Assembly: GCA_037044975.1 (NCBI GenBank)
Contig: JBAOIL010000039.1
Coordinates: 802,058-866,057, forward strand
Length of the DNA stretch: 64,000 nt
DNA from: JADLHS01 sp020848635
GTDB taxonomy: Bacteria > Verrucomicrobiota > Verrucomicrobiia > Limisphaerales > JADLHS01
Direction of reading: 5' to 3'
Shown here: positions 26,433-36,665 of the stretch, in pieces
Numbering within the stretch: position 1 is the stretch's first letter
Layout: each line of letters starts with the position of its first letter
Translations under genes and position numbers: made by a program
Notes under the pieces: generated by a model
The model's input: the letters and a program-made list of their open reading frames with translations, nothing else
Told to the model about the DNA's origin: nothing
The model's database searches: none

Positions 26433-26861
26433 TCAGCCATACCGATACGGTTTCGTCAGCGTGAACGTGTTCGGTAGATGCCGCACCTCGCGCACTTCGC
26501 CGTCGCGCAGCAAGACTTCCACGATGTCGAAGCGAATCTTCACCTGCGGATGCTTCAGGAGTTTCAGGTAATCGAGCGCGGTCTGCGAAAGCAGCCGGCG
26601 TTTGCGCGCGTCCACAGCGGAGGCGGGACGCGTCCAGTCCTCGGAAGAACGCGTTTTCACCTCGACGAACACCAGGCAATCGTCGTCGCGGAAGATCAGG
26701 TCAATTTCGCCCCGCGCCCAACGGAAGTTGGCGGTGAGAAATTTCAGCCCCTGCTTTTGCAAATACTTCTTCGCCGCCCGTTCGCCAAGTTCGCCCCGCC
26801 GCAAATGCTCCGGCAACTCCGGGCGATGCAGCCAGGCTTTGATTTGGTCGGCGAGTTTCAT
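26433..26861 (-). CDS. yraN: YraN/UPF0102 family putative endonuclease
   Basis: About 142 residues from ATG 26861 (MKLADQIKAWLH). RRGELGERAAKKYLQKQG, the conserved RGEIDLIFRDDDCLVFVEVKTR (a PD-(D/E)xK-like nuclease core), and the tail SQTALDYLK with RFDIVEVL. Members are conserved near rnhB in many bacteria, as here (rnhB at 28160), with an undefined role in DNA metabolism. An ATG at 26936 would add 25 residues with no family match. Confidence 0.9.
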   Translation of the reverse strand: MKLADQIKAWLHRPELPEHLRRGELGERAAKKYLQKQGLKFLTANFRWARGEIDLIFRDDDCLVFVEVKTRSSEDWTRPASAVDARKRRLLSQTALDYLKLLKHPQVKIRFDIVEVLLRDGEVREVRHLPNTFTLTKPYRYG

Positions 26862-27079
26862 GGAGGCGATCCAGGATTTCGATTGTCGGGACTTGTTGTC
26901 GCTGGTTTTATAGGGGAGATGTCCAACCCAAGGCAATCACGATGCGCGCCCCGCCGTCTTGGTGTGCGCCGGCAGAGCGTTGTGCCAGTGGCGACTTGGC
27001 TCGGCCTCCATCGAAGTCAACCATGCAAAAGGCGAGGTCGCGGTTCGATTGCCCGGGCCGTCCGTAAGGTCACGTCACC

Positions 27080-28102
27080 ATGAACGCGCGCTCGATTCAT
27101 CGTCCCTGCCCCGTATGCGGAAGCGCCACCGCGGAACCGCACTGGCAAAAGGGCGACCTCCGCCTCGTTCGCTGCGGCGAGTGTGGGATGATCTATGCCA
27201 ATCCCATCCCGGCCGACATGGCAAGCGGCGCATTCTATGATGCCGCGGGCAAAGACTATTATCTCTCGCCCGCCAAACTGGAGAGCGACTACGCCGAGGT
27301 GCGATTCGAGCGCGAACTGCGCCTGTTCCGAAAGCATTGTCCACGCGGTTTCGTGCTGGACGTGGGCTGCTCCTCCGGCGCGTTCCTGTTTCAACTCAAA
27401 AAAGGCTGGCCCGGTGACTATGAAATCCTTGGCACGGACGTGAGCGGGCCACCGCTGGATTACGCAGAGTCGCGCGGTGTGCCGGTGATGCGCGGAGACT
27501 TCTTGCAAATGGGTGTGGAGAAAACTTCCGCCGCGACTTCGCCAGAAGCCCCTCCCTCCGTCCCCCTCCCCGTTCGACGGGGAGCGGGGGACCAAGGACC
27601 GGAAGCGGGGTTCGATGCGATCACGTTTTGGGCGGTGGCCGAGCATCTCGCCGAGCCCAAGCGGTTTCTGGAGCAAGCTCACGCGCTGCTCAAGTCCGGC
27701 GGCTTGTGCTTCGTGCTCGTGCCGAATTTTCGATCGCTGGCCGTGCGCCTGCTCGGCGCGCGGTATCGTTACGTTTACGAGCAGCACTTGAATTATTTCA
27801 CGGCGCAAACCCTCACGGCCTTAGTCACCCCCAAGTTCGAGCTCCTTGAAACCCGGTTCACTCATTTCAATCCGGTCGTCATTTGGCAGGACTGGCGCGA
27901 CAATGGACGCGAAGTGTCGAACGCCGAGCGCGGGGCATTATTGAAGCGCACGACAGCTTACAAACAGAAAGGGTGGATGAAACCGGCAAAATGGGCTTAC
28001 CGGGCGACCGAGAATGCGCTCGCTGCGTTTGGCCTGGCAGATAACGTCGTGGTCGTCCTCAAAAAGCGCTCCCTGCCACCGACGGAGCGTGGCTCATTCT
28101 GA
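27080..28102 (+). CDS. Class I SAM-dependent methyltransferase with N-terminal zinc-ribbon-like motif
   Basis: 340-residue Methyltransf_23-type protein. It begins with a Cys-pair knuckle (CPVCGS then RCGECGM), followed by motif I (FVLDVGCSSGAFLFQL), an acidic strand (LGTDVSGPPLD), and a late DAITFWAVAEHLAEP with the LLKSGGLCFVLVPNF loop. Such enzymes often act on cell-surface sugars or lipids. The loop at about residues 150-175 derives from repeat-like DNA (27548-27600). Substrate unknown. Confidence 0.8.
   Translation: MNARSIHRPCPVCGSATAEPHWQKGDLRLVRCGECGMIYANPIPADMASGAFYDAAGKDYYLSPAKLESDYAEVRFERELRLFRKHCPRGFVLDVGCSSGAFLFQLKKGWPGDYEILGTDVSGPPLDYAESRGVPVMRGDFLQMGVEKTSAATSPEAPPSVPLPVRRGAGDQGPEAGFDAITFWAVAEHLAEPKRFLEQAHALLKSGGLCFVLVPNFRSLAVRLLGARYRYVYEQHLNYFTAQTLTALVTPKFELLETRFTHFNPVVIWQDWRDNGREVSNAERGALLKRTTAYKQKGWMKPAKWAYRATENALAAFGLADNVVVVLKKRSLPPTERGSF
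27548..27600. repeat. In-frame repeat-like insert in the methyltransferase gene
   Basis: ccccctccccgttcgacggggagcggggg forms a stem around cgttcg. It is read as SVPLPVRRGAG in a loop between motif II and the next strand. It has the same character as 4395-4470 and 52735-52790. Confidence 0.5.
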
Positions 28103-28159
28103 TCGGCGGTCACCGATTGACGCGCTGTTCAGAGTCGCCGCCCGTCGGCCGCCACGAAC

Positions 28160-28816
28160 TCAGATCAACGGCCCCGGCACCGGCTTGAGCGGGGCAAAAC
28201 TGCGCCGATGAATCGGACACGGCCCGCGCTCAGCAAGGGCGGCGAGATGCGGCGGCGTGCCATACCCCTTATGCTCGGCGAAACCGTAGCCGGCGAATTG
28301 CGCATCAAACTCCAGCATCATGCGGTCGCGCGTGACTTTGGCGAGCACGCTGGCGGCGGCGATGGAGTAACTGCGGGTGTCGCCCTTAACGAGCGCGGTG
28401 TTCGGGAACGCCATGGACTTCACGGGCCGTCCATCCACCAGCACATGCTCCGGCGGCGGTTGCAACTGGGCGAGCGCCGCATTCATCGCCCGGTGCGTCG
28501 CTTGCAGGATGTTGATGCGGTCAATCGTCGCCGCATCCACGACTGCGATGGCAAAGCGGGTTGCGGGATCGGAGGTAAGGATCAAAAAGAAAGCTTCCCG
28601 CTGCCGCTCGGTGAGTTGCTTAGAATCGTTCAAATCCCGCAAGCGCTCATCGAAACCGGTCGCCGCCCACGCATGCGGAAAAATAACCGCTGCCGCCACG
28701 ACCGGGCCGGCGAGCGGGCCGCGCCCGGCTTCATCTACGCCAGCCACCCGCGTCACCCCGCGCGACCACAATCCGCGCTCGAACTCGAAACGGTCCATGG
28801 CTTTTGCGGCGCTCAA
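28160..28816 (-). CDS. rnhB: Ribonuclease HII
   Basis: Cleaves RNA in RNA-DNA hybrids and removes misincorporated ribonucleotides. 218 residues, normal size, with the first catalytic Asp-Glu in VAGVDEAGRGPLAGPVVAAA, the second in HVLVDGRPVK, LVKGDTRSYSIAAASVLAKV, and YGFAEHKGYGTPPHLAAL. Likely start ATG 28816 or the internal ATG at about 28798 (MDRFEFERG). Confidence 0.95.
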   Translation of the reverse strand: MSAAKAMDRFEFERGLWSRGVTRVAGVDEAGRGPLAGPVVAAAVIFPHAWAATGFDERLRDLNDSKQLTERQREAFFLILTSDPATRFAIAVVDAATIDRINILQATHRAMNAALAQLQPPPEHVLVDGRPVKSMAFPNTALVKGDTRSYSIAAASVLAKVTRDRMMLEFDAQFAGYGFAEHKGYGTPPHLAALAERGPCPIHRRSFAPLKPVPGPLI

Positions 28817-28902
28817 TCCGTTGATGAATCAGGAGGGGCCGAGCGGTAACTCGGTCCTACCAAATGTGGTTGGAACGCGCTGCCGCGCGTCCCGGATCTC
28901 GT

Positions 28903-29835
28903 TTAGTGCATCTCCACGTCGCACTTCCCAATGCCCTTGCGGTAGTAATTGAATTGCACATTCGGATGATCGGCCAGCAGCGACATCGGCACAGCGGCAT
29001 CCGCCAATTTCTTGGCGATCATTAAACAGGTAAGCCGCTGACCGAACGGATTATCGTGATGGCCCGCATGCCAGATGGAAACCTTGTCGGCCTTCCAAGT
29101 CTCGACCGGCCCGACGGAAATCGCCTGTGTCGGCACGAGCGAGATGTTTCCACCGCCGGAAGTGCGGGCATTTTGCGCCACGGTCAAGGGGTGCAAATCC
29201 ACCACGCGCGTGGCGAGCTTGCGGTATTCCGCCGGCGAAGGCGGGGCGTTCTTGTACTTGCCCGCGCGCTTGGGCGGATCGTTAAAGGCCCAATGCTTCA
29301 CATCCCCCTGTCCACCCTGCATTACCGCGCAACGCACACCGGCCTCCCAACTTTTCCGATATACGGTGGTGTTCCCTTTCGGGAAGTGCAAATTTGCATC
29401 CGGCATCACGAGTTCCTTGCGGATGCGGCTGAAGCACATCTCACGATCCGCCTTCTCAAACGACAGCGGGTGCGTGACCGGTGTTTCCTGGCCGTCGAGG
29501 AACCATTCGTCCATGCCCCAGAAATGCGCGGACTTGAGGTTCAGTTTCAGTTCGTTGACGAGCCTGGCGACGAGCGGCAGTTGCTCGGTCGGTCCGATTG
29601 GGCCGCAAATACCAACGGGATTGTCAGGCGTCGATTGCTGCCAGGCGGTAAGGTATTCCAGCGCTTCGGCGAGGTAAAAATCTTCGAGCGTATCATACAT
29701 CACCACCTTGAAGCCGGGCCGCGAGAGTTTCTGCATTTTTTCCGGCGTGAGCGCGGCGGCGTCGCGGACGATATCGTTGTCAAGGGTGGTATAGTCCCAC
29801 CAGTCGGGCGAGATGGCGCTAAGTTTACGAGGCAT
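28903..29835 (-). CDS. Glucosamine-6-phosphate deaminase-like sugar isomerase
   Basis: 310 residues of the NagB/6-phosphogluconolactonase superfamily. ICGPIGPTEQLPLVARL corresponds to the phosphate-binding loop, FWGMDEWFLDG to the NagB active-site Asp strand, and IWHAGHHDNPFGQRLTCLMI to the C-terminal helix. Divergence from E. coli NagB is considerable, so it may act on another aminosugar phosphate. A ROK-type kinase and a PIG-L deacetylase near 63 kb would fit aminosugar use but are far away. Confidence 0.7.
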   Translation of the reverse strand: MPRKLSAISPDWWDYTTLDNDIVRDAAALTPEKMQKLSRPGFKVVMYDTLEDFYLAEALEYLTAWQQSTPDNPVGICGPIGPTEQLPLVARLVNELKLNLKSAHFWGMDEWFLDGQETPVTHPLSFEKADREMCFSRIRKELVMPDANLHFPKGNTTVYRKSWEAGVRCAVMQGGQGDVKHWAFNDPPKRAGKYKNAPPSPAEYRKLATRVVDLHPLTVAQNARTSGGGNISLVPTQAISVGPVETWKADKVSIWHAGHHDNPFGQRLTCLMIAKKLADAAVPMSLLADHPNVQFNYYRKGIGKCDVEMH

Positions 29836-30028
29836 AATTCTTGGTTCAGGGTTGAGGCGTTAACGCATGGAATAATTCACAGCATTGTGGACGGCGAGTT
29901 TCAACGCGTGGTGGACAAACTCAACCGAAAAATTCCGCCGCCGCACTGAAATTTTTGCCCGGCGGTGGGAACTTGCCCCGGCGCAGGCAATTTTTGCCCC
30001 ACCCGGTTTCACCAACCGCCGCGACGAC

Positions 30029-30589
30029 TCATACCGTCATGAGTTCTTTTTCCTTGTGGACCAGATGCGCGTCAATCTTGGCGATGTAAGTATCCGTCAA
30101 TTTCTGCAAATCCTTCTCGGCCTGCTTTTCCTCGTCTTCGGTCACACCACTGTCGTGCGCGTGCTTCTTGAGCAGATCCATCGCGTCGCGTCGGACGTGG
30201 CGGATCGCCACCCGTCCGTCTTCCGTCATTTTCTTGATGATCTTGACGAACTCCAAGCGGCGCTCCTGGCTGAGTTCCGGAAAGAAAATGCGGATAACTT
30301 TGCCTTGGGTGGCCGGATTCAAACCCAGATTCGCCTTTTGAATCGCCTTTTCAATCGCGGTGATTGTGCTGGCGTCCCATGGCTGGATGGCCAGTGTACG
30401 AGGCTCGGGGGCGGTGATGCCGGCCAGTTCGCGAATACGCATTTGCGAGCCGTAGGATTCCACAAGGATGTTCTCCACGAGCGAGGCGGAAGCTTTGCCC
30501 GTGCGCACACCGGCAAATTCATTCACTACGACCTGCTCGGTCTTTTCCATCTTCTCTTCGGCTTCCAGGAGAATGTCATCGAGTGCCAT
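30029..30589 (-). CDS. frr: Ribosome recycling factor
   Basis: Splits post-termination ribosomes together with EF-G. 186 residues, normal size. Visible are FAGVRTGKASASLVENI, ESYGSQMRIRELAGI, PWDASTITAIEKAIQKANLG, PELSQERRLEFVKIIKKM and the final coiled region. pyrH, its usual neighbour, is not adjacent. Confidence 0.97.
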   Translation of the reverse strand: MALDDILLEAEEKMEKTEQVVVNEFAGVRTGKASASLVENILVESYGSQMRIRELAGITAPEPRTLAIQPWDASTITAIEKAIQKANLGLNPATQGKVIRIFFPELSQERRLEFVKIIKKMTEDGRVAIRHVRRDAMDLLKKHAHDSGVTEDEEKQAEKDLQKLTDTYIAKIDAHLVHKEKELMTV

Positions 30590-30670
30590 AATGCAAGGAC
30601 GTTACCAAAGCCGGGAAAGATGTATAGCGGGAAAGACACGGAAACGGCGACCCGGCCAAACGCGACCAAC

Positions 30671-31716
30671 TCAATCAACCCCGAAGCCGGACCGGCGCAC
30701 GGGGCGGCGAAAGCCGAGAAGCAAGGCGCCGAGGCTTAGCAACGCAGCGGTGCCGGGCTCGGGAATCAGGGTGTAACCCAGCACATCGAACGCAAGCAAA
30801 TCATTATTGGAAATCACCAGTTGCTCGCCGGGAAACGCGGTGGGATCCATGATCCCGAGGCCGAGCATGTCCTTCCAATGGCTCGCCTGCACCCCTTCCC
30901 CATTTACAACGCCGTTGGCAAACAGCGCCAGGGACGTCGTGCCGCCGTCCACGGAAAATATTTAGCCCGGTTGTCGGCCGTGTAATCCGTGACGCCGGGA
31001 CCCGCCGCGAGACTCAACGTTGAGTAACGAAACAAATCCAGCAGGTTGGAACTGAAATTCTGTCCCGGATAGTCCCCCCCCGAGGTGTCAATATCGTCCA
31101 CGCCGCTCACAAATCCCAACGCGTGCCCCAACTCGTGCGCCGCCGCGCCGATGAAATCATACTGACCCGCAGTGAGGCCGTTGGCCGGATCAAAGTCAAA
31201 GGCGAGATCGGCATTGAACCGGATGAGCGCATCCAGTGAAGAGCCGGGCCCAATCAAACCGAGCGCCTTGGCGTTGGCGGTCGTCAGGCCCACCAGGTTC
31301 AGCGTGTCCACGTAGGGGGTTGCGCTATTCGGACCGTTGGGGCTGTTGCTGGTGTGATTGATCAACCGGGCATAGCTCGAGCCGGGTTGCAGCGCGGCAG
31401 TGGACGAATAGTCACCCGCCGACGTACGATGCGTCCCCAGCACCGTGCGCACCTCGGAATAACTCCGCTCCAGAAACGCACTGCCGGACTGGGCTATAAC
31501 GGAAGTGCCCAGCGACGAGAAACCGATCTGCACGTTCACGGTGATGTTATCCGCCAGCGCCGCGGACCAGCGATTGGCAGCGGCGGTAAAACCGTCAATC
31601 GCATACTGTGGCGTCCCATCCTCGGGAAGGAGGTTGAAGGTGACGTTGGCGCGCGTGGTTGTAGCGAACAGGGCGGTGAGCAGTCCGGCGAGGGCGGAAA
31701 GTTGCTTCAGACTCAT
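30671..31716 (-). CDS. PEP-CTERM zinc metalloprotease, one frameshift
   Basis: Exported protease of the NF038122-like group. The N-terminus has a signal peptide (from ATG 31716, MSLKQLSALAGLLTALF), the middle has the zinc motif AAAHELGHALGFVSG near residue 195, and the C-terminus has the sorting signal IPEPGTAALLSLGALLLGF followed by basic residues. The frame breaks near 30955 (DNRAKYF then DGGTTSLALFANG). The PEP-CTERM tail implies processing by an exosortase/archaeosortase-type enzyme, not seen in this window. Confidence 0.8.
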
Positions 31717-31877
31717 GGTACAACGTGCAAGGTCGCGTTCGGAACAATTACTTGGCCACCGAGAGATTTTACCAGCCGGCGGGTTTTTACAACTGCAAAA
31801 GCGCGGCCCGCAGGGTGCGTCCGCCGAGGGTTGGCCCGCTGGGGCGACCGGAAGGCCCACGGGTGGCGGGGCGATGC

Positions 31878-33200
31878 TCAGAAGGCATATTTCGCCGACA
31901 GGGATACGAGATTGCGGGTGAACTCGCGACCAGATGTGTCCGGCACCCGGGTGGTCGCGCGATCGTAGGTGTAGCTGATTTCCCCGCTCAGATGTTTGGT
32001 CGGCGTGTAGCGCAGCAGAATGCTGGGGGAGTAAATCCAGTCATCTCGCGTAACGGGTAGCTGCCATTCGCCGCCATACGCGCGAAATCCGGTCGTGACG
32101 GCGAACTTGGCGCTGAATTGATGCCGCCAGAGCAGGTCCCAGGTGATGTCCTCGTAAACCGACGGATTGCCGAAGGCTGGTTGCTCGAACTGCCGTAACA
32201 GCACGGTGATGGTATCCTGTTTGGTGGGCGTCACGACGATGGTGAAGTCGTAATACAAAACCGTCTCGTGGTCCTCAAAGTTGGGCGGAGTCGTACCGGT
32301 GAAATCGCGAAAGTCGGGGCCGATGACGCCGGTAATTTTCAACCAGTCGGTAACCTTGCCCTCGAAACCGACGAGGAAGCGGTTGTAGGTGTTCGAGTAA
32401 TCAATGGGTGACCAAGGCAGAGGGGCCTCATCCTGAAAACCGTGACGATAGCCGACCACCAGATAGGCGTCCTTGAAGGCCTTGTAGCCAACCTCAATGC
32501 CGACCGTGAAATCGTTGCGATCCACGTAGTTTTGGTAGCCAATGTCAGGCCGTTGCTCCGTGTGGAAGTCGTGGATGTACGACCAGGCGACCGGGCGGAA
32601 GAAAAAATCCCCGTGGGCGTGGTAGGCGCGGAAACCATTGCGATAAATCAGGGCCGCCCGGCGGTCCCGAATCGGGACGCCGCCAATGGCCGGGGCGTTG
32701 CCGCCACTGATGCCGGCGCTGGGCAAAGGCGGCCCGCCAAAGGTCAACCCTTCGGTGGGGCCGTCAATGTACGTCACCGTATTGAATTGTTCCCATTGCA
32801 CCACGCCGACCTGGCCGGAGAGCGTCAGCGCCCCGCGATGGGTGAGATGATTCTCGCCCGAATCCGCGTGATAAGTCACAAACTCGGGCGCGTAGAACGT
32901 GGCGAGATTGAAAGCCGAAACCGGCTTCCAATCCAACGCCATCCGCGGAGTGACGGAAGTGACCATGGATTCCTGATACGGCTTCACTGCATTCGGTACG
33001 GTCGGCGACGGCTCGACATTTTGGAGGTAAATGTTGCTGTCGTAGGTTTCACGCACCGTCAGATCGGCGTTGAGAGTGAGGTTGGTGGTGGCCTGCCAGC
33101 CTTGCGCCCCGACCAGACCGCCCCACCCGACGAAGCCGGAAATGAAAATGACCCGCACGATTTGCACCCGAAGGCTGCGATGACTGATGTTATTTCCCAT
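31878..33200 (-). CDS. Outer-membrane beta-barrel protein, unknown function
   Basis: 440 residues with a signal peptide (VIFISGFVGWGGLVGAQG) and a long series of alternating-hydrophobicity strands. It ends in a C-terminal Phe (LVSLSAKYAF), the outer-membrane assembly signature. Repeated Tyr- and Trp-rich strands (YLVVGYRHGFQDE, KHLSGEISYTYDRAT) fit a putative-beta-barrel family found in Verrucomicrobia and Planctomycetes. The ligand is unknown. It sits between the metalloprotease and the MFS carrier. Confidence 0.75.
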   Translation of the reverse strand: MGNNISHRSLRVQIVRVIFISGFVGWGGLVGAQGWQATTNLTLNADLTVRETYDSNIYLQNVEPSPTVPNAVKPYQESMVTSVTPRMALDWKPVSAFNLATFYAPEFVTYHADSGENHLTHRGALTLSGQVGVVQWEQFNTVTYIDGPTEGLTFGGPPLPSAGISGGNAPAIGGVPIRDRRAALIYRNGFRAYHAHGDFFFRPVAWSYIHDFHTEQRPDIGYQNYVDRNDFTVGIEVGYKAFKDAYLVVGYRHGFQDEAPLPWSPIDYSNTYNRFLVGFEGKVTDWLKITGVIGPDFRDFTGTTPPNFEDHETVLYYDFTIVVTPTKQDTITVLLRQFEQPAFGNPSVYEDITWDLLWRHQFSAKFAVTTGFRAYGGEWQLPVTRDDWIYSPSILLRYTPTKHLSGEISYTYDRATTRVPDTSGREFTRNLVSLSAKYAF

Positions 33201-33255
33201 AACCCATTTCTTGCGCTGACCGTTTCGGATGTTTCCGAACCCCGTGTCCGTCCGT

Positions 33256-34512
33256 TCAGGGCGGCCCGGCCGCTTTTGGCGGGGGCGGCTTGATCGCCAA
33301 CGTCAGCAAGGCCCCCACGAGGAGCAGTCCGCCCGCCGTAACGAACGAGGATTGGTAGCTGCCACCGCTATTCGCCGTCAGCATCTGCTGCAAACGGGGC
33401 AGGACCAGTCCGCCCACGCCCCACGCTGTGAACAGGACGCCGTAGTTCATGCCGAAATTCTTCAAGCCCCAGAGGTCCTTCGTGAATGACGGAAACAGCG
33501 ACAGGTTCGCGCCGTAGTTAAAGCCAATCAGCGACGCCACCAGCACAATCAGTGCGGGAGCAGTCGTCTTCGAACTGATCAGCGGAATGGCGAGGAACAT
33601 CAATCCAGCCTGGAACAACAGCACAATCATCAAGGTCCAGCGACGCCCGATCCGGTCCGAAAGCATGCCCGACACGATGCGCCCCGCGGCGTTGCCGATG
33701 GCCATGACCGCCACGGCGATGAAGGCCGACTCACCCATGCTCTTCTTCGCCATGCCACTCACGCTGCCAATGACCATCAAGCCCGCGCCCGAACCGATGA
33801 AGTAAATCACCCACAGCAGATAGAAGCCCGGCGTGCGGAGGATTTCGCCCGGCGTGCTGCTGGTGATGGCGGGTTTGGCTGCCGCACCGGCCGCGGCGGG
33901 TTTGGCGCCCGCGACGTAACCCGCCGGCGGGTTGCGCAGCATTTGGGCAAGCCCGCAAACGATCACGGTGAACGCCACGCCGAGAATGAGCATGGTTTTT
34001 TGAACACCGAAATGGCCCAGCAAGTATTGCGACGTCGGCGCAAGATACACCGGGGCAAGGCCGAAGCCCGCCACCACGAGACCCGCGATCAGGCCGGTCT
34101 TGGCGGGCGGAAACCATTTCAACGCCGGCGGGGTGGCGGAGGAATAACCGAAGCCGATGCCAATGCCGGCCAGCACCCCAAAGCCGAGCAGCCAGATGGC
34201 GTAGCTGTTTGTGGTCGAGACGAGGACGAACCCCGCACCGACGAGCAGACCGCCGATGGAAGCAGTAAGGCGCGGACCCAACTTGTCCTGGCAGCGGCCC
34301 GCCAGAATCATCGCGAACGCGAAGACCAGACAGCACAGCGCGTATGGATCGTTGAGTTGTTCGGCTTTCCAGCCAAACTCCTTTTCAATGGCGCCCTTGG
34401 TCAGGCTCCAGGCGTAAAGAATTCCGAGCGCGAGGTTGATGCCCGTGCCGGAAAACGTGACCAGCCAGCCGCGATTGGCCGGGTGGACTTGGGCGGCGGA
34501 TTCGGTGTTCAT
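33256..34512 (-). CDS. MFS transporter, oxalate/formate antiporter-like (OxlT group)
   Basis: 418-residue twelve-helix carrier with the start TFSGTGINLALGILYAWSL and the LIGFNYGANLSLFPSFTKDL segment typical of OxlT-like and monocarboxylate transporters. It lies about 120 bases downstream of acsA on the same strand, so uptake of acetate or another small carboxylate is a reasonable inference, but not shown by sequence. Confidence 0.8.
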   Translation of the reverse strand: MNTESAAQVHPANRGWLVTFSGTGINLALGILYAWSLTKGAIEKEFGWKAEQLNDPYALCCLVFAFAMILAGRCQDKLGPRLTASIGGLLVGAGFVLVSTTNSYAIWLLGFGVLAGIGIGFGYSSATPPALKWFPPAKTGLIAGLVVAGFGLAPVYLAPTSQYLLGHFGVQKTMLILGVAFTVIVCGLAQMLRNPPAGYVAGAKPAAAGAAAKPAITSSTPGEILRTPGFYLLWVIYFIGSGAGLMVIGSVSGMAKKSMGESAFIAVAVMAIGNAAGRIVSGMLSDRIGRRWTLMIVLLFQAGLMFLAIPLISSKTTAPALIVLVASLIGFNYGANLSLFPSFTKDLWGLKNFGMNYGVLFTAWGVGGLVLPRLQQMLTANSGGSYQSSFVTAGGLLLVGALLTLAIKPPPPKAAGPP

Positions 34513-34630
34513 TTGAATTTGGACTCCAAGTTAGGGCACGCCCCCGCAGCGTGGCAACCGATGTGCGGAGGCTCTGACTTCCTTCCGGAGCACCGTGAGC
34601 CTTCTGGCATAGGCGGCTGCCAGGTTCAGG

Positions 34631-36610
34631 TCACTGTTTCCCATGCACCAGCGCTTCCACGACATGCGGATCGGCCAGGGTGGAAGTGTCGCCGATCTGA
34701 TCCACGGCATTCTCAGCGATCTTTCGCAGAATGCGGCGCATGATCTTGCCGGAACGCGTCTTTGGCAAGCCCGGCGCGAATTGAATTTTGTCCGGCACGG
34801 CAATCGGGCCGATTTCCTTGCGAACATGGTTGGCCAGTTCCTTGCGCAGATCCTCGCTCTCCTGCACGCCCTCCTTGAGGGTCACAAAGGCGTAGAGACC
34901 CTGGCCCTTGATGTCGTGCGGCATTGGGGCCACCGCGGCTTCAGCCACCTTCGGGTGGCTGACGAGGGCGCTCTCGACTTCGGCCGTGCCGATGCGGTGG
35001 CCGGAAACATTCACTACGTCGTCAATCCGCCCCATCAGCCAGTAATCCCCATCCTCATCCAGCCGGCAGCCGTCGCCGGTGAAATAGATGTCCGGATACA
35101 TCGTGAAATAGGTGTCAATGAAGCGGTCGTGGTCGCCCCACGTCGTCCGCATCATTCCGGGCCAGGGTTTCTTGATGCACAACTTGCCGCCTTCGTTTGG
35201 CCCCACTTCCTGGCCGTCATCCCGGAGCACAACCGGCTCCACCCCGAAAAACGGGCGGCTCGCACTGCCGGGTTTGAGCGTGTGTGCGCCGGGCAGCGGC
35301 GTGATGAGAATGCCGCCCGTCTCGGTTTGCCACCAAGTATCCACAATGGGGCACTTCTCCTTGCCGATGACGCGGTAATACCACAGCCACGCTTCAGGAT
35401 TGATCGGTTCGCCCACGGAGCCGAGCACCCGGAGCGTGCTCATATCATACTTATTTGGCCATTCTTCGCCGAGCCGAATGAGCGAACGGATTGCGGTTGG
35501 CGCGGTGTAGAAAACAGTGGCCTTGAATTTGTTGACGATCTGCCAGAAACGGCCGGCGTCGGGGAAGGTCGGCACCCCTTCGAACATGATGCTGGTGGCG
35601 CCGTTGCAGAGCGGCCCATAAACAATGTAACTATGGCCGGTAACCCAGCCGATGTCCGCCGTACACCAGTAGATGTCGTCCTCATGCACGTCGAAAATGT
35701 ATTTGTGCGTGAGGCTCGCATGGAGCAGGTAGCCGGCAGTGGTATGCACGACGCCCTTGGGCTTGCCGGTCGAACCGGAGGTGTAGAGCATGAACAGCAC
35801 ATCCTCGGCGTTCATGACGGCCGGCGGGCAATCCGCGGCGGCTTTCGCCATCAGGTCCTGATACCAGAGGTCCCGACCGGCCACCACGTTGCAGGCGGTG
35901 TCGTTGCGCTTAACCAGGACGACTTTTTCGATACTGGGACAATGCTTGAGCGCCTCGTCCGCGATGGCTTTCAGGGGAATGCTCTTGCCGGCGCGCAGGG
36001 AGGTGTTGGAGGTGATCAGGACTTTGCACGTCGAATCGTTGATGCGACCCGAGAGTGCTTCGGCGCTGAATCCGCCAAAGACGATGGAATGAATTGCCCC
36101 AATGCGCGTGCAGGCGAGCATGACGATCGCGAGTTCGGGAATCATTGGTAAATAGATGGCAACGCGGTCGCCTTTCTGGATGCCGAGCGATTTCAGGACG
36201 TTGGCGAACTTGCACACGACCTGGTGCAATTGCGCGTAGGTGAGCGTGACGACGTCGGTCTCCGGTTCGCCCTGCCAGACGATGGCCGGTTTATTCGGTC
36301 TCGTCTTGAGATGGCGGTCGAGGCAGTTGGCGCTCACGTTAAGCTGGCCGTCCTCAAACCAGGTGTGTTGAATTTTGCGCGCCGCGGTGGTCCAGGTAAA
36401 CTTGCGGGCGACCGTGGGTTTCTTGAACCAGTCCAGCGTGCCCGCCTGTTCGAGCCAGAAGGCGTCGGCGTCTTTGATCGAACGGGCATACATCGCCTGG
36501 TATTTATCAGCGTTAATATAGGCGCGCGCGACGACCTCGGGCGACGGCGGAAACGTCCGGCCCTCCTGCATCAGTGAACTCGTGGAAACGGTTTTGATTG
36601 GTTCGGTCAT
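34631..36610 (-). CDS. acsA: Acetyl-CoA synthetase (AMP-forming)
   Basis: Activates acetate with ATP and CoA. From ATG 36610 (MTEPIKTVSTSSLMQ) it has about 659 residues, the normal length. Visible are the P-loop YTSGSTGKPKGVVHT, WWQTETGGI, YFTGDGCRLDEDGDYW, and the acetylation-control site with the catalytic Lys in PKTRSGKIMRR near residue 608. This Lys is the known target of Pat/AcuA and AcuC/CobB. An upstream ATG at 36763 adds 51 residues with no family match. It is downstream of a gene coding for an AcuC-type deacetylase. Confidence 0.96.
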   Translation of the reverse strand: MTEPIKTVSTSSLMQEGRTFPPSPEVVARAYINADKYQAMYARSIKDADAFWLEQAGTLDWFKKPTVARKFTWTTAARKIQHTWFEDGQLNVSANCLDRHLKTRPNKPAIVWQGEPETDVVTLTYAQLHQVVCKFANVLKSLGIQKGDRVAIYLPMIPELAIVMLACTRIGAIHSIVFGGFSAEALSGRINDSTCKVLITSNTSLRAGKSIPLKAIADEALKHCPSIEKVVLVKRNDTACNVVAGRDLWYQDLMAKAAADCPPAVMNAEDVLFMLYTSGSTGKPKGVVHTTAGYLLHASLTHKYIFDVHEDDIYWCTADIGWVTGHSYIVYGPLCNGATSIMFEGVPTFPDAGRFWQIVNKFKATVFYTAPTAIRSLIRLGEEWPNKYDMSTLRVLGSVGEPINPEAWLWYYRVIGKEKCPIVDTWWQTETGGILITPLPGAHTLKPGSASRPFFGVEPVVLRDDGQEVGPNEGGKLCIKKPWPGMMRTTWGDHDRFIDTYFTMYPDIYFTGDGCRLDEDGDYWLMGRIDDVVNVSGHRIGTAEVESALVSHPKVAEAAVAPMPHDIKGQGLYAFVTLKEGVQESEDLRKELANHVRKEIGPIAVPDKIQFAPGLPKTRSGKIMRRILRKIAENAVDQIGDTSTLADPHVVEALVHGKQ

Positions 36611-36665
36611 AGTGTTCTTGATTTGCGTGTTTGTTGGGTGATCTCCCCCGCTGCGGCCGGCTATG